This document shows positions 8,346 to 17,467 of a DNA stretch of 64,000 nucleotides, piece by piece. Both the position numbers and the translations under genes were made by a program. The notes below the pieces were generated by a model. The model saw only the letters and a list, made by a program, of their open reading frames with translations, had not been told where the DNA came from and did no database searches. The DNA is from Cryobacterium glucosi. Lineage in GTDB: Bacteria; Actinomycetota; Actinomycetes; Actinomycetales; Microbacteriaceae. The stretch lies in NCBI RefSeq assembly GCF_004402235.1, contig NZ_SOFS01000045.1:1-64000 (forward strand), given 5' to 3'. Positions within the stretch are counted from its first letter, which is position 1; every line of letters starts with the position of its first letter.

Positions 8346-8372
8346 TCGCCCCGGCGAAGAACGTCGGGGCGA
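8346..8372 (-). terminator. Rho-independent terminator after the DUF4307 gene
   Basis: Arms 8346-8355 and 8363-8372 (8 Watson-Crick pairs plus two more including a G-T pair) close a 7-nt loop. On the minus strand the stem is followed within a few bases by a T-rich run (TTGTTTT). It starts 11 nt after the DUF4307 stop and separates that transcript from greA. Confidence 0.65.
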
Positions 8373-8382
8373 ATACGTCAGT

Positions 8383-8814
8383 CTAGGTCAGCCAGCACCG
8401 GTAAATCAATCCGGTGGTGGCGGGCTCGCTCGTCAGTAGCTGCTCCGTGAACGTACGTGAATACTGGTCACTCGGCGGCAGGTCGATCACCTTCCACCCT
8501 ACGACCGCGAAGCTCTGGTTGAGCGCCTCGACCGCGCAACTCGCCGGTGACCCCACCGGAATCGAGGCCTCGAAGGTCACCGTCACGTTCCGGTCGTCCT
8601 GGACGACGTTGCGGATGTCCCTGGTTTCGAGCAGGGGCTGGGAGGCGCCGAGCCCGACCCAGACGACCCAGCCCACCAGCACGACGGCGAAGGCCCCGGC
8701 GGTGATCCACAGGGACCGACGGTCGCGCAGGCGCCGGTTCGGGGCGCGACCGTACCGGGAATCCAGGGTGCCCTCGCTGCGGGTACCGCTGTCGACGTTC
8801 CTGCTGCCGGTCAC
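8383..8814 (-). CDS. DUF4307 domain membrane protein
   Basis: A 143-residue protein of the actinobacterial DUF4307 type. It has a basic cytoplasmic N-terminus with the family segment LDSRYGR (about 18-24), one TM helix at about 36-54 and an extracytoplasmic domain of ~85 residues with two Cys (one in SPASCAVEAL, one in the final YRCWLT). The function of the family is unknown. It is commonly found next to the mycothiol amidase gene mca, as here, where mca is divergent. The start is GTG (8812-8814) with GGAG five bases upstream on the minus strand. Confidence 0.8.
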   Translation of the reverse strand: MTGSRNVDSGTRSEGTLDSRYGRAPNRRLRDRRSLWITAGAFAVVLVGWVVWVGLGASQPLLETRDIRNVVQDDRNVTVTFEASIPVGSPASCAVEALNQSFAVVGWKVIDLPPSDQYSRTFTEQLLTSEPATTGLIYRCWLT

Positions 8815-8883
8815 TCAGACTCCACACTCACGGTTCAACGATTAGTCTTGTCCCTAGGTTATCCGCCATTTCTGAGGAGTCCG

Positions 8884-9747
8884 ATGACACTGCGCCTCCT
8901 GGCCGTTCACGCCCATCCCGACGACGAGTCGAGCAAGGGGGCTGCGAGCTATGCGTACTACCGGAGCCGCGGCGCCGAGGTCATGGTCGTGAGCTGCACG
9001 GGCGGAGAGGGCGGCAGCATCCTCAACGACGCCCTCGCAGACACGGCGATGGCCGAGCGAGACATGGCCGGCCTGCGCCGACGGGAGATGCGCCAGGCGC
9101 AGCAGGCCCTCGGCATCGAACACCGGTGGCTCGGCTACCAGGATTCCGGCATGAACGAAGACGGTTCGGTCCCGCCGAATTCCTTCTCGACCATCGACCT
9201 CGAGTTCTCCGCGGAACCGCTCGTGCGGATCATCCGCGAATTCCGCCCCCAGGTCCTGATCACGTACGACGAGAACGGCGGATACCCGCACCCGGACCAC
9301 ATCCGCTGCCACGAGGTCTCGATGGCCGCGTATCGCGCCGCCGCGGACCCCACCCGGTACCCGGGTGACGGGGAACCATGGCAGATCGACAAGCTCTACT
9401 ACGATCGCATCTTCAACCTCGAACGCATTGATGCCCTCTTCCTGCTGCTGAGCGTCAAGGAACCGGAGTCCCCGCTGCTCGAGCCGCTCGGGGAGGCCCG
9501 CGACTGGATGAAGAACTACCCGGCCCTGGCGACGACCCACGTTCCGGTCGGCGACTTCCTGGACGCGAGGGACGCGGCGCTGCGAGCCCACGCGAGCCAG
9601 GTTTCCCCCACGAGCAGCTTCTTCTTCTGGCCGAACGACCTCATCCGTGAGGCGTGGCCGTACGAGGACTTCCAGCTCGTCGAATCGAAAGTTGAAACGG
9701 TCATGCCTGAATCAGATCTGTTCGCCGGTATCCGGGACGAGGCATGA
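8884..9747 (+). CDS. mca: Mycothiol S-conjugate amidase
   Basis: A 287-residue zinc amidase of the LmbE/PIG-L deacetylase fold. The metal-binding AHPDDE motif is at residues 10-15, and the third zinc ligand lies in the PHPDHIRCHE segment. Mca cleaves mycothiol S-conjugates to a mercapturic acid and GlcN-Ins, detoxifying electrophiles. The length and a C-terminal FWPNDLIREAWP-type segment favour Mca over the deacetylase MshB, which has a similar size. The ATG at 8884 is preceded by GAGGAG (8874-8879); an in-frame TTG at 8848 is less likely. The downstream small membrane gene overlaps by 4 nt. Confidence 0.9.
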   Translation: MTLRLLAVHAHPDDESSKGAASYAYYRSRGAEVMVVSCTGGEGGSILNDALADTAMAERDMAGLRRREMRQAQQALGIEHRWLGYQDSGMNEDGSVPPNSFSTIDLEFSAEPLVRIIREFRPQVLITYDENGGYPHPDHIRCHEVSMAAYRAAADPTRYPGDGEPWQIDKLYYDRIFNLERIDALFLLLSVKEPESPLLEPLGEARDWMKNYPALATTHVPVGDFLDARDAALRAHASQVSPTSSFFFWPNDLIREAWPYEDFQLVESKVETVMPESDLFAGIRDEA

Positions 9748-10046
9748 GCGCCGTCCTGCTCCCGCACCTCGTCGACGCGGTGACGGGCTTCATGCTCGCC
9801 AACACGCCGCCGCCCGAATTCAACCCCGACACCGTCACGCCGGGGCCCGCCGGCTTCCTGGCGATCCTCTTCGTCGTGGTCGCCGTCGTGCTGCTCGGCT
9901 TCGATCTGGTCCGCCGCATCCGCCGCACGACGTATCGCGCGGAGATCGCCGAGCGCCTGCAGGCGGAACTCGCTGCCCGCGTCGAGGCGGAGACGCACCC
10001 GGGTGAGGCATCCACCCCGCGGGAGACCCAGCAGCCTCAGGGGTAG
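9744..10046 (+). CDS. Small single-span membrane protein downstream of mca
   Basis: A 100-residue protein starting in the ATGA overlap with mca. A short N-terminal region with a Pro-rich segment (TPPPEFNPDTVTPGPAG) leads into one strong TM helix at about residues 37-55 (FLAILFVVVAVVLLGFDLV). A basic and acidic cytoplasmic tail rich in Arg, Glu and Ala follows. It resembles small hypothetical membrane proteins often found immediately after mca in Micrococcales. No catalytic motif is seen. Translational coupling suggests a link to mycothiol metabolism, but that is inference. Confidence 0.75.
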   Translation: MSAVLLPHLVDAVTGFMLANTPPPEFNPDTVTPGPAGFLAILFVVVAVVLLGFDLVRRIRRTTYRAEIAERLQAELAARVEAETHPGEASTPRETQQPQG

Positions 10047-10792
10047 AGCGGATGCGTGGCGATGATCAGGATCGCCGCCCAGTGGCAGAGGAACGCGACA
10101 ACGGTCAGGCTGTGGAAGATCTCGTGGAACCCGAAGACCCCGGGAAACGGGTTGGGCTTCTTGAGCGCGTAGATGACAGCGCCGACCGAGTAGCACAGGC
10201 CGCCGATCATGATGAGGGTCATCATCGCGGCGTTCGCCTGGAAGAAGTCGACGATGAACATCAGTGAGCCCCAGCCGAGAAGCAGGTACAACGGCACGTA
10301 GAGCCAGCGCGGTGCGGTGATCCAGAACACCCGGAAGGCGATGCCGAGAAGTGCGCCGCCCCAGACGAGGGAGAGCAGGAGCACGGACTTCGACGGCGGT
10401 AGCGCGAGCACCGTGATCGGCGTGTAGGAACCGGCGATCAGCAGGAAGATGTTGGCGTGGTCGATGCGCTTGAAGACGAGCTTCGTGCGCGGCTTCCAGT
10501 TGATGCGGTGGTACAGCGCCGAGTTACCGAACAGGAGCAGGGAGCTGATCACGAAGACGAGGCAGCTCCACTTCGCCGCGGGTCCCTCTGCGAGGGACAG
10601 AAGCACGATCCCCGCGACGATCGTGACCGGGAAGGTGCCCGCGTGGATCCAGCCGCGCCAGGTGGGCTTGAGATCCTCCGGCCGGGGCACCTCCGACTCG
10701 AGCAGCGGCAGCTGCGGGATGAACTCGTCGTCGGGCGCCTTCAGCGGCTGTCGTGCGGTTGCGTCGTCCCCGGTGCTGCTCTCTGCGGCCAT
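10037..10792 (-). CDS. Hemolysin III / TrhA family membrane protein (PAQR-like)
   Basis: A 251-residue protein with seven predicted TM helices and the conserved polar motifs of the hemolysin III/PAQR superfamily: YHRINW near the first loops, DHANIFLLIAGSYTP in the middle and FHEIFHSLTVVAFLCHW near the end. These His, Asp and Ser residues form the presumed metal site. Bacterial TrhA proteins influence membrane-lipid homeostasis; the hemolytic activity is historical. The ATG at 10792 is chosen because upstream codons would run into the divergent prenyltransferase gene. Minus-strand TATTCT (10799-10804) ends 6 nt before it, as in a leaderless gene. The 3' end overlaps the small gene downstream of mca by 10 nt (convergent). 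Confidence 0.88.
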   Translation of the reverse strand: MAAESSTGDDATARQPLKAPDDEFIPQLPLLESEVPRPEDLKPTWRGWIHAGTFPVTIVAGIVLLSLAEGPAAKWSCLVFVISSLLLFGNSALYHRINWKPRTKLVFKRIDHANIFLLIAGSYTPITVLALPPSKSVLLLSLVWGGALLGIAFRVFWITAPRWLYVPLYLLLGWGSLMFIVDFFQANAAMMTLIMIGGLCYSVGAVIYALKKPNPFPGVFGFHEIFHSLTVVAFLCHWAAILIIATHPLYP

Positions 10793-10798
10793 GCAGCC

Positions 10799-10804
10799 AG
10801 AATA
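10799..10804 (-). promoter_or_regulatory. -10 element of leaderless promoter for the hemolysin III gene
   Basis: Minus-strand TATTCT ends 6 nt before the ATG at 10792 and fits TANNNT. It faces away from the matching element at 10849-10854, so the 68-bp gap is a divergent pair of leaderless promoters. Positional inference. Confidence 0.5.
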
Positions 10805-10848
10805 CGACAGCGAACATGCCGGAAGAAGCACGGGCTGCCCGAGTGGGC

Positions 10849-10854
10849 TAGCGT
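10849..10854 (+). promoter_or_regulatory. -10 element of leaderless promoter for the cis-prenyltransferase gene
   Basis: TAGCGT ends 6 nt before the GTG at 10861. No Shine-Dalgarno sequence lies before the GTG, so the transcript probably begins at the start codon. This supports GTG 10861 as the start. Confidence 0.5.
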
Positions 10855-10860
10855 AAATAC

Positions 10861-11646
10861 GTGCAGAAGAGGCAGGTCCCCTTGGCGCGCGACATCCTCT
10901 ACCGGTTGTACGAGCGCCGCCTTCGTCGCGGGCTGACGCCGGAGAACCTGCCACGCCACGTCGCGATGATCATCGACGGCAACCGCCGCTGGGCCCGGCA
11001 GCTCGGGCTCGAGTCCGCCGCACACGGCCACCGTGCCGGCGCGGCGAAGATGCGGGAGTTCCTGAGCTGGTGCGACGACCTCGGCATCTCGGTGGTCACG
11101 CTCTACCTGCTCTCCTCGGACAACCTCACCAACCGCCCGAGCGAGGAACTCTCCGAGCTCACCAAGATCATCGCCAAGCTCGCCGAAGAGCTCTCGCGCC
11201 AGCGCAACTGGCGGGTCCAGCAGGTCGGCACGAAGAAGGGCCTGCCCGCGCCGCTCATCGCGGCGCTCTGCGACGCCGAGACCCGCACCGCGGGCAAGAA
11301 GGGCATGCACATCAATCTCGCGGTCGGCTACGGCGGACGCACCGAGATCACCGACGCCATGCGCAGCATCGTCGCCGCGCACCTCGAGAACGGGCACACC
11401 CTCGCGGACCTTGCCGAGACGCTTACTCCCGAACTCATCGGCCAGCACCTCTACACCGGTGGCCAGCCCGACCCCGACCTCGTGATCCGCACCTCCGGTG
11501 AGCAGCGGATCAGCGATTTCATGCTCTGGCAGAGCGCCCACAGCGAGTTCTACTTCGTCGAGGCGCTCGGACCCGACCTCCGCCAGGTCGACTTCCTGCG
11601 CGCCCTGCGCGACTTCGCCAAACGCCAGCGCCGCTTCGGAAGCTAG
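10861..11646 (+). CDS. uppS: Isoprenyl transferase (cis-prenyltransferase, UppS family)
   Basis: A 261-residue cis-prenyltransferase. The diphosphate-binding motif IIDGNRRWAR (residues 37-46, catalytic Asp39) and the C-terminal signature RTSGEQRISDFMLWQSAHSE are intact. These enzymes condense isopentenyl diphosphate to make polyprenyl diphosphates for cell-wall lipid carriers. Actinobacteria often have two paralogues, a short-chain Z-farnesyl-type and a long-chain enzyme; this one cannot be placed between them with certainty. The GTG start is supported by a -10 hexamer exactly 6 nt upstream. The aminotransferase gene follows after 8 nt and may be co-transcribed. Confidence 0.9.
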   Translation: MQKRQVPLARDILYRLYERRLRRGLTPENLPRHVAMIIDGNRRWARQLGLESAAHGHRAGAAKMREFLSWCDDLGISVVTLYLLSSDNLTNRPSEELSELTKIIAKLAEELSRQRNWRVQQVGTKKGLPAPLIAALCDAETRTAGKKGMHINLAVGYGGRTEITDAMRSIVAAHLENGHTLADLAETLTPELIGQHLYTGGQPDPDLVIRTSGEQRISDFMLWQSAHSEFYFVEALGPDLRQVDFLRALRDFAKRQRRFGS

Positions 11647-11654
11647 GAGACCGG

Positions 11655-12776
11655 ATGACCGAGATCGATGCCTATGCCGCGGGGTTCGTCGAGGAGCCCG
11701 GTTACCTCGACTACGGCCGCGTCGGACCGCTCTCGGCGACGGTGGTGGCCGAGAGCCTCGGCCAGACCGAGATCCTGTCCCGGGCCCGCTTCGGCAGCCT
11801 CGACCACCTCTTCCAGCAGGACGAGCGGATGCGCGAGGCCGTCTCCGCCGTGACCGGTTTCCGGGCCGACCAGGTCGTCTGCGAGCCGAACACGACGACC
11901 GGCATCATGCAGGCCATGTTCGGCCTGACCGGGGGCGTGCTGCTCTCGCCCGGCGATTTCCCCACCGTCCCCTTTGCTGCCGTGCGCGCGGCTGAGGCCC
12001 TGCGCGTCGTGACCCCGATCTGGCTGGGGACCGAGCACGGCAGGGTGACCCCGGGCGAGATCCGCGAGCAGCTCACGCCGGCGACGGTCGCCGTCGCGGT
12101 CTGCCTCGTCGACTCGCGGACCGGATTCCGGGTGGACCTCGACGGCATCCGCCAGGTGATCGGCGACCGTCTGTTGATCGTTGACGCGATCCAGGGCTTC
12201 GGTGTCACCGACGCAGCCTATGAGATGGCGGATGTCGTCGCATCCGGTGGCCAGAAATGGGTGCGCTCGGGCTGGGGCACCGGTTTCCTGGCGCTGAGCG
12301 ACCGTGCGGTCGAACGACTCGTTCCGGTGTTCTCGGGCTTCGCGGGAACGGACGTTGCTGAGCCGTGGGACGAGGTGCTGCCGCCGAGCCACAGCGCCCG
12401 CGCATTCCGGGTCAGCAATGGAGACGCGATCGCGCAGGCGCGGTTCTCCGCGGCTCTCGAAGAGATTGCCGTGACGGGCATTCATAACATCGAGGCCGCG
12501 GTCGCGGACAACGTGTCGCAACTGATCGACCTCGCCGACGAGTACGCGGTACCCGTGGTGTCGCCGAGGGATGAACGCGAGCGGGCCGGGATCCTCGTGC
12601 TCGAGCCCCCTCCCGCCCAGCTCAACACGCTCACGATCGCCCTGCACAACCACGGGATCACCGCAACGACCCGCGACGGCCGGGTGCGACTCAGCGCCCA
12701 CGCCGTGCTCAGCGTCGACACCGTGGACATGCTGCGCGGGGCATTCACGTCGTATGCGACGGCGGCCATTTACTGA
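11655..12776 (+). CDS. Class V aminotransferase (PLP-dependent)
   Basis: A 373-residue fold-type I PLP enzyme of the class V (SufS/NifS/serine-glyoxylate) group. The PLP lysine is Lys201 in ASGGQKWVRSGWGTGF, and the cofactor-binding Asp is in LIVDAIQGFG about 20 residues earlier. No cysteine-desulfurase active-site loop is visible, so an aminotransferase or lyase role is more likely. The substrate cannot be assigned. The ATG at 11655 has AGGAG five to ten bases upstream, and the gene lies 8 nt after uppS on the same strand, probably in one operon. Confidence 0.82.
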   Translation: MTEIDAYAAGFVEEPGYLDYGRVGPLSATVVAESLGQTEILSRARFGSLDHLFQQDERMREAVSAVTGFRADQVVCEPNTTTGIMQAMFGLTGGVLLSPGDFPTVPFAAVRAAEALRVVTPIWLGTEHGRVTPGEIREQLTPATVAVAVCLVDSRTGFRVDLDGIRQVIGDRLLIVDAIQGFGVTDAAYEMADVVASGGQKWVRSGWGTGFLALSDRAVERLVPVFSGFAGTDVAEPWDEVLPPSHSARAFRVSNGDAIAQARFSAALEEIAVTGIHNIEAAVADNVSQLIDLADEYAVPVVSPRDERERAGILVLEPPPAQLNTLTIALHNHGITATTRDGRVRLSAHAVLSVDTVDMLRGAFTSYATAAIY

Positions 12777-12862
12777 GTCCCAGATGCCGCGCCCATTAAC
12801 GTCTGGTGACAATGTGTGTGTCGCACTTCCGATATTCACCGAGTGTAAGTAGCGTCATCCCC

Positions 12863-12960
12863 ATCAGGTACGGCGCCTGATCGAGACGGCCACATAAGTA
12901 CGGCTCGAGAACCCCCGTGGCCAGCTCGCCAACACAATCCGCGCCTTTCGAGGCACGGGG
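12863..12960 (+). promoter_or_regulatory. Structured, possibly switching 5' leader of the phoH gene
   Basis: Several short helices can form. ATCAGG (12863-12868) pairs with CCTGAT (12876-12881). GGCCAC (12888-12893) pairs with GTGGCC (12917-12922). GCCT-TTCG-AGGC (12943-12954) is a tetraloop hairpin. CCCCGTG (12913-12919) pairs with CACGGGG (12954-12960), which abuts the ribosome site of phoH. The second and fourth pairings share bases 12917-12919 and exclude each other. The architecture resembles a translational switch. The complementarity is seen directly; function is inferred. Confidence 0.4.
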
Positions 12961-12971
12961 TGGGAGTGGTT

Positions 12972-14321
12972 GTGACCGCTAATCAGACCGACTATCAGGG
13001 TTCGAACCAGACGGCTTCCGACATCAAGCAAACCGAGCGCACCTTCGTGCTGGACACCTCGGTCCTCCTGTCGGATCCCAAGGCGATCTTCCGGTTCGCC
13101 GAGCATGCCATCGTGCTGCCGGTCGTCGTGATCGCCGAACTCGAATCCAAGCGCAACGACCCGGAGATCGGGTACTTCGCCCGCCAGGCCCTCCGGCTCC
13201 TGGACGAATTGCGTGTCAAGCATGAACGCCTCGACTTCCCGATCCCGGTCGGAGAGGGTGGCAGCCTGCGTGTCGAGCTGAACCACTCCAACATGTCGGT
13301 GCTCCCCTCGGGCCTGCAACTCGGCGACAACGATTCGAGGATCCTCGCGGTCGCGATGAACCTCGCCAACGACGGCCTCGCCGTCACGGTCGTCTCCAAG
13401 GACCTGCCATTGCGGGTCAAGGCGGCATCGATCGGCCTGCTCGCGGATGAGTACCGACACGAGCTCGCGGTCGATTCCGGCTGGACGGGGATGGACGAGA
13501 TCACTCTCGGGTCGAACCAGATCAGCGAACTCTACGACAACGAGGTGCTCAACACCCGTCTGGTGCAGGACATGCCGATCAACACCGGCCTCGTGGTCCA
13601 TTCTGACCGCGGCTCGGCGCTCGGCCGGGTCACCGGTAAGGGCGAAATGCGGCTCGTGCGCGGCGACCGGGACCTGTTCGGACTCAAGGGCCGGTCGGCC
13701 GAGCAGCGCCTGGCGATCGACCTGCTGCTCGACCCTGAGATCGGGATCCTCTCCCTGGGAGGGCGAGCGGGGACGGGGAAGTCGGCGCTCGCGCTCTGTG
13801 CGGGACTCGAAGCCGTCCTGGAACGCCAGCAGCATCGCAAGATCATGGTGTTCCGCCCGCTCTACGCGGTCGGCGGCCAGGAACTCGGCTATCTGCCCGG
13901 TGACGCGAGTGAGAAGATGAGCCCGTGGGCCCAGGCGGTCTTCGACACCCTCGGCGCGCTCGTGTCCGAGAACGTGCTCGAAGAGGTCCTCGAGCGGGGG
14001 ATCCTCGAGGTCCTGCCGCTCACCCACATCCGGGGCCGTTCGCTGCACGACGCGTTCGTGATCGTCGACGAGGCGCAGTCGCTCGAGCGCAACGTGCTGC
14101 TCACCGTGCTCAGTCGCATCGGGCAGAACTCGCGGGTGGTCCTCACCCACGACGTCGCCCAGCGGGACAATCTCCGGGTCGGCCGCTTCGACGGCGTCGC
14201 ATCCGTGATCGAGACGCTCAAGGGGCATCCGTTGTTCGCCCACATGACGCTTACCCGCTCGGAGCGCAGCGCGATCGCCGCGCTCGTCACCGAGATGCTC
14301 GAGGGCAACGACCCGAACTGA
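12972..14321 (+). CDS. PIN domain-PhoH ATPase fusion protein (PhoH2/YlaK type)
   Basis: About 449 residues in two domains. The N-terminal PIN ribonuclease domain (residues ~22-150) starts [12 protein letters not shown] with the first catalytic Asp and has further acidic residues in AELESK and GDNDSRI. The C-terminal PhoH P-loop ATPase has Walker [13 protein letters not shown] near 260-271, Walker [14 protein letters not shown] near 360 and the arginine-rich end typical of PhoH. PhoH2 homologues are RNA helicase/ribonucleases. Starts at GTG 12960, 12966 or 12972 are possible; 12972 is preferred because GGGAG (12962-12966) sits five bases upstream. Expression may be controlled by the leader described separately. 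Confidence 0.9.
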   Translation: MTANQTDYQGSNQTASDIKQTERTFVLDTSVLLSDPKAIFRFAEHAIVLPVVVIAELESKRNDPEIGYFARQALRLLDELRVKHERLDFPIPVGEGGSLRVELNHSNMSVLPSGLQLGDNDSRILAVAMNLANDGLAVTVVSKDLPLRVKAASIGLLADEYRHELAVDSGWTGMDEITLGSNQISELYDNEVLNTRLVQDMPINTGLVVHSDRGSALGRVTGKGEMRLVRGDRDLFGLKGRSAEQRLAIDLLLDPEIGILSLGGRAGTGKSALALCAGLEAVLERQQHRKIMVFRPLYAVGGQELGYLPGDASEKMSPWAQAVFDTLGALVSENVLEEVLERGILEVLPLTHIRGRSLHDAFVIVDEAQSLERNVLLTVLSRIGQNSRVVLTHDVAQRDNLRVGRFDGVASVIETLKGHPLFAHMTLTRSERSAIAALVTEMLEGNDPN

Positions 14322-14343
14322 CCCCGCGATCCGGCGAAGGTGC

Positions 14344-14393
14344 CCTTTCCGGTCGAGAGTGACCCGCGGAAAGGGCGCCCTCGACCGGAAAGG
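14344..14393. terminator. Inverted repeat between convergent phoH and fumC (probable bidirectional terminator)
   Basis: Perfect 14-nt arms CCTTTCCGGTCGAG (14344-14357) and its complement (14380-14393) flank a 22-nt loop. The hairpin sits between the stop codons of two convergent genes. There is no T-tract, as in other palindromes in this window. Confidence 0.65.
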
Positions 14394-14401
14394 TACCGGG
14401 G

Positions 14402-15820
14402 CTAGGCGGTGCGCGCGGGGGGACGCGTCATGCTGAGCAGGTCCAGGGCCGTGTCGAGCTGGGCCAGGGTGACTTCGCCGCGTTCCACGAAACCGAGGTC
14501 GATGACGGCCTGGCGCACGGGGACGCCGTTCGCGACCGCGTGCTTGGCGACCTTCGCCGCGGCCTCGTAGCCGATCACCCGGTTGAGCGGCGTCACGATG
14601 GCGGGGGAGGAGCCGGCCAGGGCCTTCGCCCGGTCGAGGTTGGCCTCGAGCCCGTCGATGGTCTTGTCGGCGAGCACCCGTGTCGCGTTCGAGAGCAGGC
14701 GGATCGACTCGAGCAGCGCGGTGCCCATCACGGGGATGGCCACGTTGAGCTCGAAGGAGCCAGACGCGCCCGACCAGGCCACGGTCGCGTCGTTGCCGAT
14801 CACGCGGGAGCAGACCATCAGCACGGCCTCGGGGATGACCGGGTTGACCTTGCCGGGCATGATCGAGGAGCCGGGCTGAAGATCGGGGATCTGCAGCTCG
14901 CCGAAGCCGGTGTTGGGGCCGGAGCCCATCCAGCGCAGGTCGTTGCAGATCTTGGTGAGGCTGACCGCGATGGTGCGCAGGGCACCGGATGCGTCGACGA
15001 GGCCGTCGCGGTTGGCCTGCGCTTCGAAGTGGTCGCGCGCTTCCGTCACGGGAAGCTCGGTCTCGGCGACCAGGAGCTCGATCACGAGCTGGGGGAAGCC
15101 GGCGGGGGTGTTGATGCCGGTGCCCACTGCAGTGCCGCCCAGGGGCACCTCGGCGACGCGGGGGAGGGCGCTGCGGATGCGCTCGATGCCGAGCCGCATC
15201 TGGCGGGCGTAGCCGCCGAACTCCTGGCCGAGGGTGACCGGGGTCGCGTCCATCAGGTGGGTACGGCCGGCCTTGACGGCATCGGCCCAGAGCACCGACT
15301 TGGCCTCGAGGGCGACGGCGAGGTGGTCGAGCCCGGGGATGAGGTCGTCGATGAGCGCGCTCGTGACGGCGAGGTGCACCGACGTGGGGAAGACGTCGTT
15401 CGAGGACTGTGAGGCGTTGACGTGGTCGTTCGGGTGCACCGGGCGGCCGAGGGTGCGGGTGGCGAGGGTCGCGAGCACCTCGTTCATGTTCATGTTCGAG
15501 GAGGTGCCGCTGCCGGTCTGGTAGACGTCGATCGGGAACTGGTCGTCGTAGAGACCGGTGATGACCTCGTCTGCTGCTCCGGCGATCGCCTCGGCGATGT
15601 CGCCGTCGAGCACCCCGAGCTGCGCGTTCGCGAGGGCGGCGGATTTCTTGATGCGGGCGAGGGCCGAGATCTGCGCGGGTTCGAGGACGGAGCCGGAGAT
15701 CGGGAAGTTCTCAACGGCCCGCTGGGTCTGGGCGCCGTAGAGGGCGTCGACGGGAACCTGCACCTCGCCCATCGTGTCGTGTTCGATTCGGTAGCCGGCA
15801 TCTGCGGTTTTTTGCACCAC
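14402..15820 (-). CDS. fumC: Fumarate hydratase, class II
   Basis: A 472-residue class II fumarase (fumarase/aspartase superfamily) interconverting fumarate and malate in the TCA cycle. The superfamily signature [10 protein letters not shown] (about residue 320) with the catalytic Ser loop is intact. So are [10 protein letters not shown] near residue 100, [15 protein letters not shown] near 135 and the [10 protein letters not shown] segment with the His of the active site near 190. The final residues match FumC rather than AspA. The start is the first of two consecutive GTG codons (15818-15820); GAAAGG lies about 11 nt upstream on the minus strand. It is iron-independent, as usual for actinobacteria. 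Confidence 0.94.
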   Translation of the reverse strand: MVQKTADAGYRIEHDTMGEVQVPVDALYGAQTQRAVENFPISGSVLEPAQISALARIKKSAALANAQLGVLDGDIAEAIAGAADEVITGLYDDQFPIDVYQTGSGTSSNMNMNEVLATLATRTLGRPVHPNDHVNASQSSNDVFPTSVHLAVTSALIDDLIPGLDHLAVALEAKSVLWADAVKAGRTHLMDATPVTLGQEFGGYARQMRLGIERIRSALPRVAEVPLGGTAVGTGINTPAGFPQLVIELLVAETELPVTEARDHFEAQANRDGLVDASGALRTIAVSLTKICNDLRWMGSGPNTGFGELQIPDLQPGSSIMPGKVNPVIPEAVLMVCSRVIGNDATVAWSGASGSFELNVAIPVMGTALLESIRLLSNATRVLADKTIDGLEANLDRAKALAGSSPAIVTPLNRVIGYEAAAKVAKHAVANGVPVRQAVIDLGFVERGEVTLAQLDTALDLLSMTRPPARTA

Positions 15821-15869
15821 TGTGTGTAAGACCTTTCGATTGGGAGACGGTACTGCCCGGGCTGTGGGA

Positions 15870-16556
15870 TCAGACGTTGCCGACGACGACGTCGGGAACG
15901 GCCCGGCCTTCGAGCAGTCGGTAATTGGCGCCGACGATAGCCAATGTACCCGCTGCGACGGCGTCGCTGATCAACTCGGACTGTTCCAGGAGCTCGGTCA
16001 CGGTGTCGCGCAGGTGTTCCCTGCCGACCATGAGTGCATCGATGCTCCCGGGTTCGGTCAGCGTCGCATCCGTCGCCGCGACCACCCGGTGCACGGCGGG
16101 CACGATCTTCTCAATGATCCGGCCGATGTGCACGGGCAGGGGAGCCGCCCCGGGCGCCTGCGCGTCAACGGCGGCCTGGACCGCGCCGCAGCCGTCGTGG
16201 CCGAGCACGAGGATGAGCGGGACCTTGAGCACGGCGACCGCGTACTCGAGGGAGCCGAGCACGGAATCGGAGATGACCTGCCCGGCGTTCCGCACGACGA
16301 AAAGGTCGCCGAGGCCCATGTCGAAGATGATCTCGGCGGCGAGACGCGAGTCGCTGCACCCGAAGAGGGCCGCGGCCGGGGTCTGCGCGGTCGCGAGCTC
16401 GGTGCGCCGGTCGACGTCCTGGCGCGGATGCTGCGGCTCGCCGTCCACGAATCGCTGGTTGCCGCGCTGCAGCCGGCTCCACACCGCTGCCGGGCCCACG
16501 GCGTCGCCCGGGGCCGCAGCCTGGCTGATGAGCACGTCTTTGCCCTGTCCGGTCAC
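15870..16556 (-). CDS. Beta-class carbonic anhydrase
   Basis: A 228-residue beta-carbonic anhydrase interconverting CO2 and bicarbonate. The zinc ligands are Cys67 in FGCSDSR, His120 and Cys123 in LGHDGCGAV; the Asp69-Arg71 dyad is present. The open frame continues further upstream, but that region belongs to the DUF4245 gene. The GTG at 16554-16556 overlaps the DUF4245 stop (GTGA) and is the sensible start. It is the last gene of an overlapping operon with xseA, xseB and the DUF4245 gene, an unusual partner for exonuclease VII. The HGCGA-type zinc motif reads HDGCG, which is normal for the family. Confidence 0.9.
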   Translation of the reverse strand: MTGQGKDVLISQAAAPGDAVGPAAVWSRLQRGNQRFVDGEPQHPRQDVDRRTELATAQTPAAALFGCSDSRLAAEIIFDMGLGDLFVVRNAGQVISDSVLGSLEYAVAVLKVPLILVLGHDGCGAVQAAVDAQAPGAAPLPVHIGRIIEKIVPAVHRVVAATDATLTEPGSIDALMVGREHLRDTVTELLEQSELISDAVAAGTLAIVGANYRLLEGRAVPDVVVGNV

Positions 16557-17215
16557 TGGGTCACCGCCTGTCCGTTGGCACTGATCTGGGCGGCGATCGC
16601 GGTCGCGACCGCCGCGAATTCGTCTTCGTCTGCCGTTCCGACGAGCAGGTAGCTGCTCGTCCCTGCGCTCGTCACGAGGGCGTATTCGAAGTTGCCGCGG
16701 TCCTTCTCGGCCGCCGGGTTCCGGTAGACGTCCCAGGTGACTCCTGCGAGGGTGAGCGTCTGGGCTGCGGGGGCGTCGTTCAACTGCTGCCCGATCCAGG
16801 TCGGATTCGCGCCGAGGGCCTGGGTGAGGCCGATGAACTCGTTGCGGGGGGTCAGCAGGCCGATGTACCAGGACGGGATCTTGTCTGTGCCGCCGAGACG
16901 CCACTGGGCGGCATTCGCCCGCCAGCCATCCGGGAGCTCAGGGACCACAAGCGGCTCGTCGATCCCGACCTGCACCTGGCTCGCGACGGCGGCGAAATCG
17001 ACGGTGCGGTCGACGGGCCCGTCGCTGCGCGGGACGAGGAGGACGAGAACGAAGACCGCACCGAGGGTGGCGAGGAGGGACAGGACCAGGTTGTTGACGG
17101 TCTTGCGCGACCGGTAGTTCCGCGAGTTCGTCGCGAGGCGGTCCGCCGTCTCCTGGGCGGTCTCAGGCCTGCCGAGCTCGGCGACGACCCGGGGCGGGCG
17201 CTTCGTGGTGGTCAT
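16553..17215 (-). CDS. DUF4245 domain membrane protein
   Basis: A 220-residue actinobacterial protein with a cytoplasmic N-terminus, one TM helix at about residues 43-61 ([19 protein letters not shown]) and an extracytoplasmic domain of ~150 residues, matching DUF4245. Conserved-looking features are a [15 protein letters not shown] segment and the C-terminal [19 protein letters not shown]. The function is unknown. The ATG at 17215 overlaps the xseB stop (ATGA) and its own stop overlaps the carbonic anhydrase GTG, so three successive genes are translationally coupled. DUF4245 next to xseA/xseB is a common actinobacterial arrangement. Confidence 0.82.
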   Translation of the reverse strand: MTTTKRPPRVVAELGRPETAQETADRLATNSRNYRSRKTVNNLVLSLLATLGAVFVLVLLVPRSDGPVDRTVDFAAVASQVQVGIDEPLVVPELPDGWRANAAQWRLGGTDKIPSWYIGLLTPRNEFIGLTQALGANPTWIGQQLNDAPAAQTLTLAGVTWDVYRNPAAEKDRGNFEYALVTSAGTSSYLLVGTADEDEFAAVATAIAAQISANGQAVTQ

Positions 17216-17466
17216 TCGGTGCCGGGGCCGGTCGAGGGGGAGGCGGAGTCCAGTTGGCGCGCGCGAGCGGCGTCGAGGCGGGCCTTGGCTCCGATCAGCC
17301 ATTCCTCACAGCGGCTCGCGAGTTCCTCGCCGCGTTCCCACAGGGCGAGGGACTCTTCGAGGGTCGAAGAGCCCTGTTCGAGGGCGCTCACGACCCGTAC
17401 GAGTTCGTCCCTGGCCTGCTCGTAGCTCAGGGTGGAGATGTCGGCGGGAGCGGTCATGGCGTCCAT
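17212..17466 (-). CDS. xseB: Exodeoxyribonuclease VII small subunit
   Basis: An 84-residue XseB with the family core [19 protein letters not shown] (about residues 14-32) and [22 protein letters not shown] (about 36-57), a two-helix hairpin that binds XseA. Exonuclease VII is an ATP-independent single-strand nuclease acting from both ends. The ATG at 17466 is preferred because AGGA lies nine bases upstream; a second ATG at 17457 would give 81 residues. It begins 2 nt after the xseA stop and overlaps the DUF4245 gene by 4 nt. Confidence 0.9.
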   Translation of the reverse strand: MDAMTAPADISTLSYEQARDELVRVVSALEQGSSTLEESLALWERGEELASRCEEWLIGAKARLDAARARQLDSASPSTGPGTE

Positions 17467-17467
17467 T

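Noticed and set aside
13000..13016. tRNA T-loop-like GGTTCGAACC
   Set aside because: It lies inside the PhoH coding region and no cloverleaf can be built around it.
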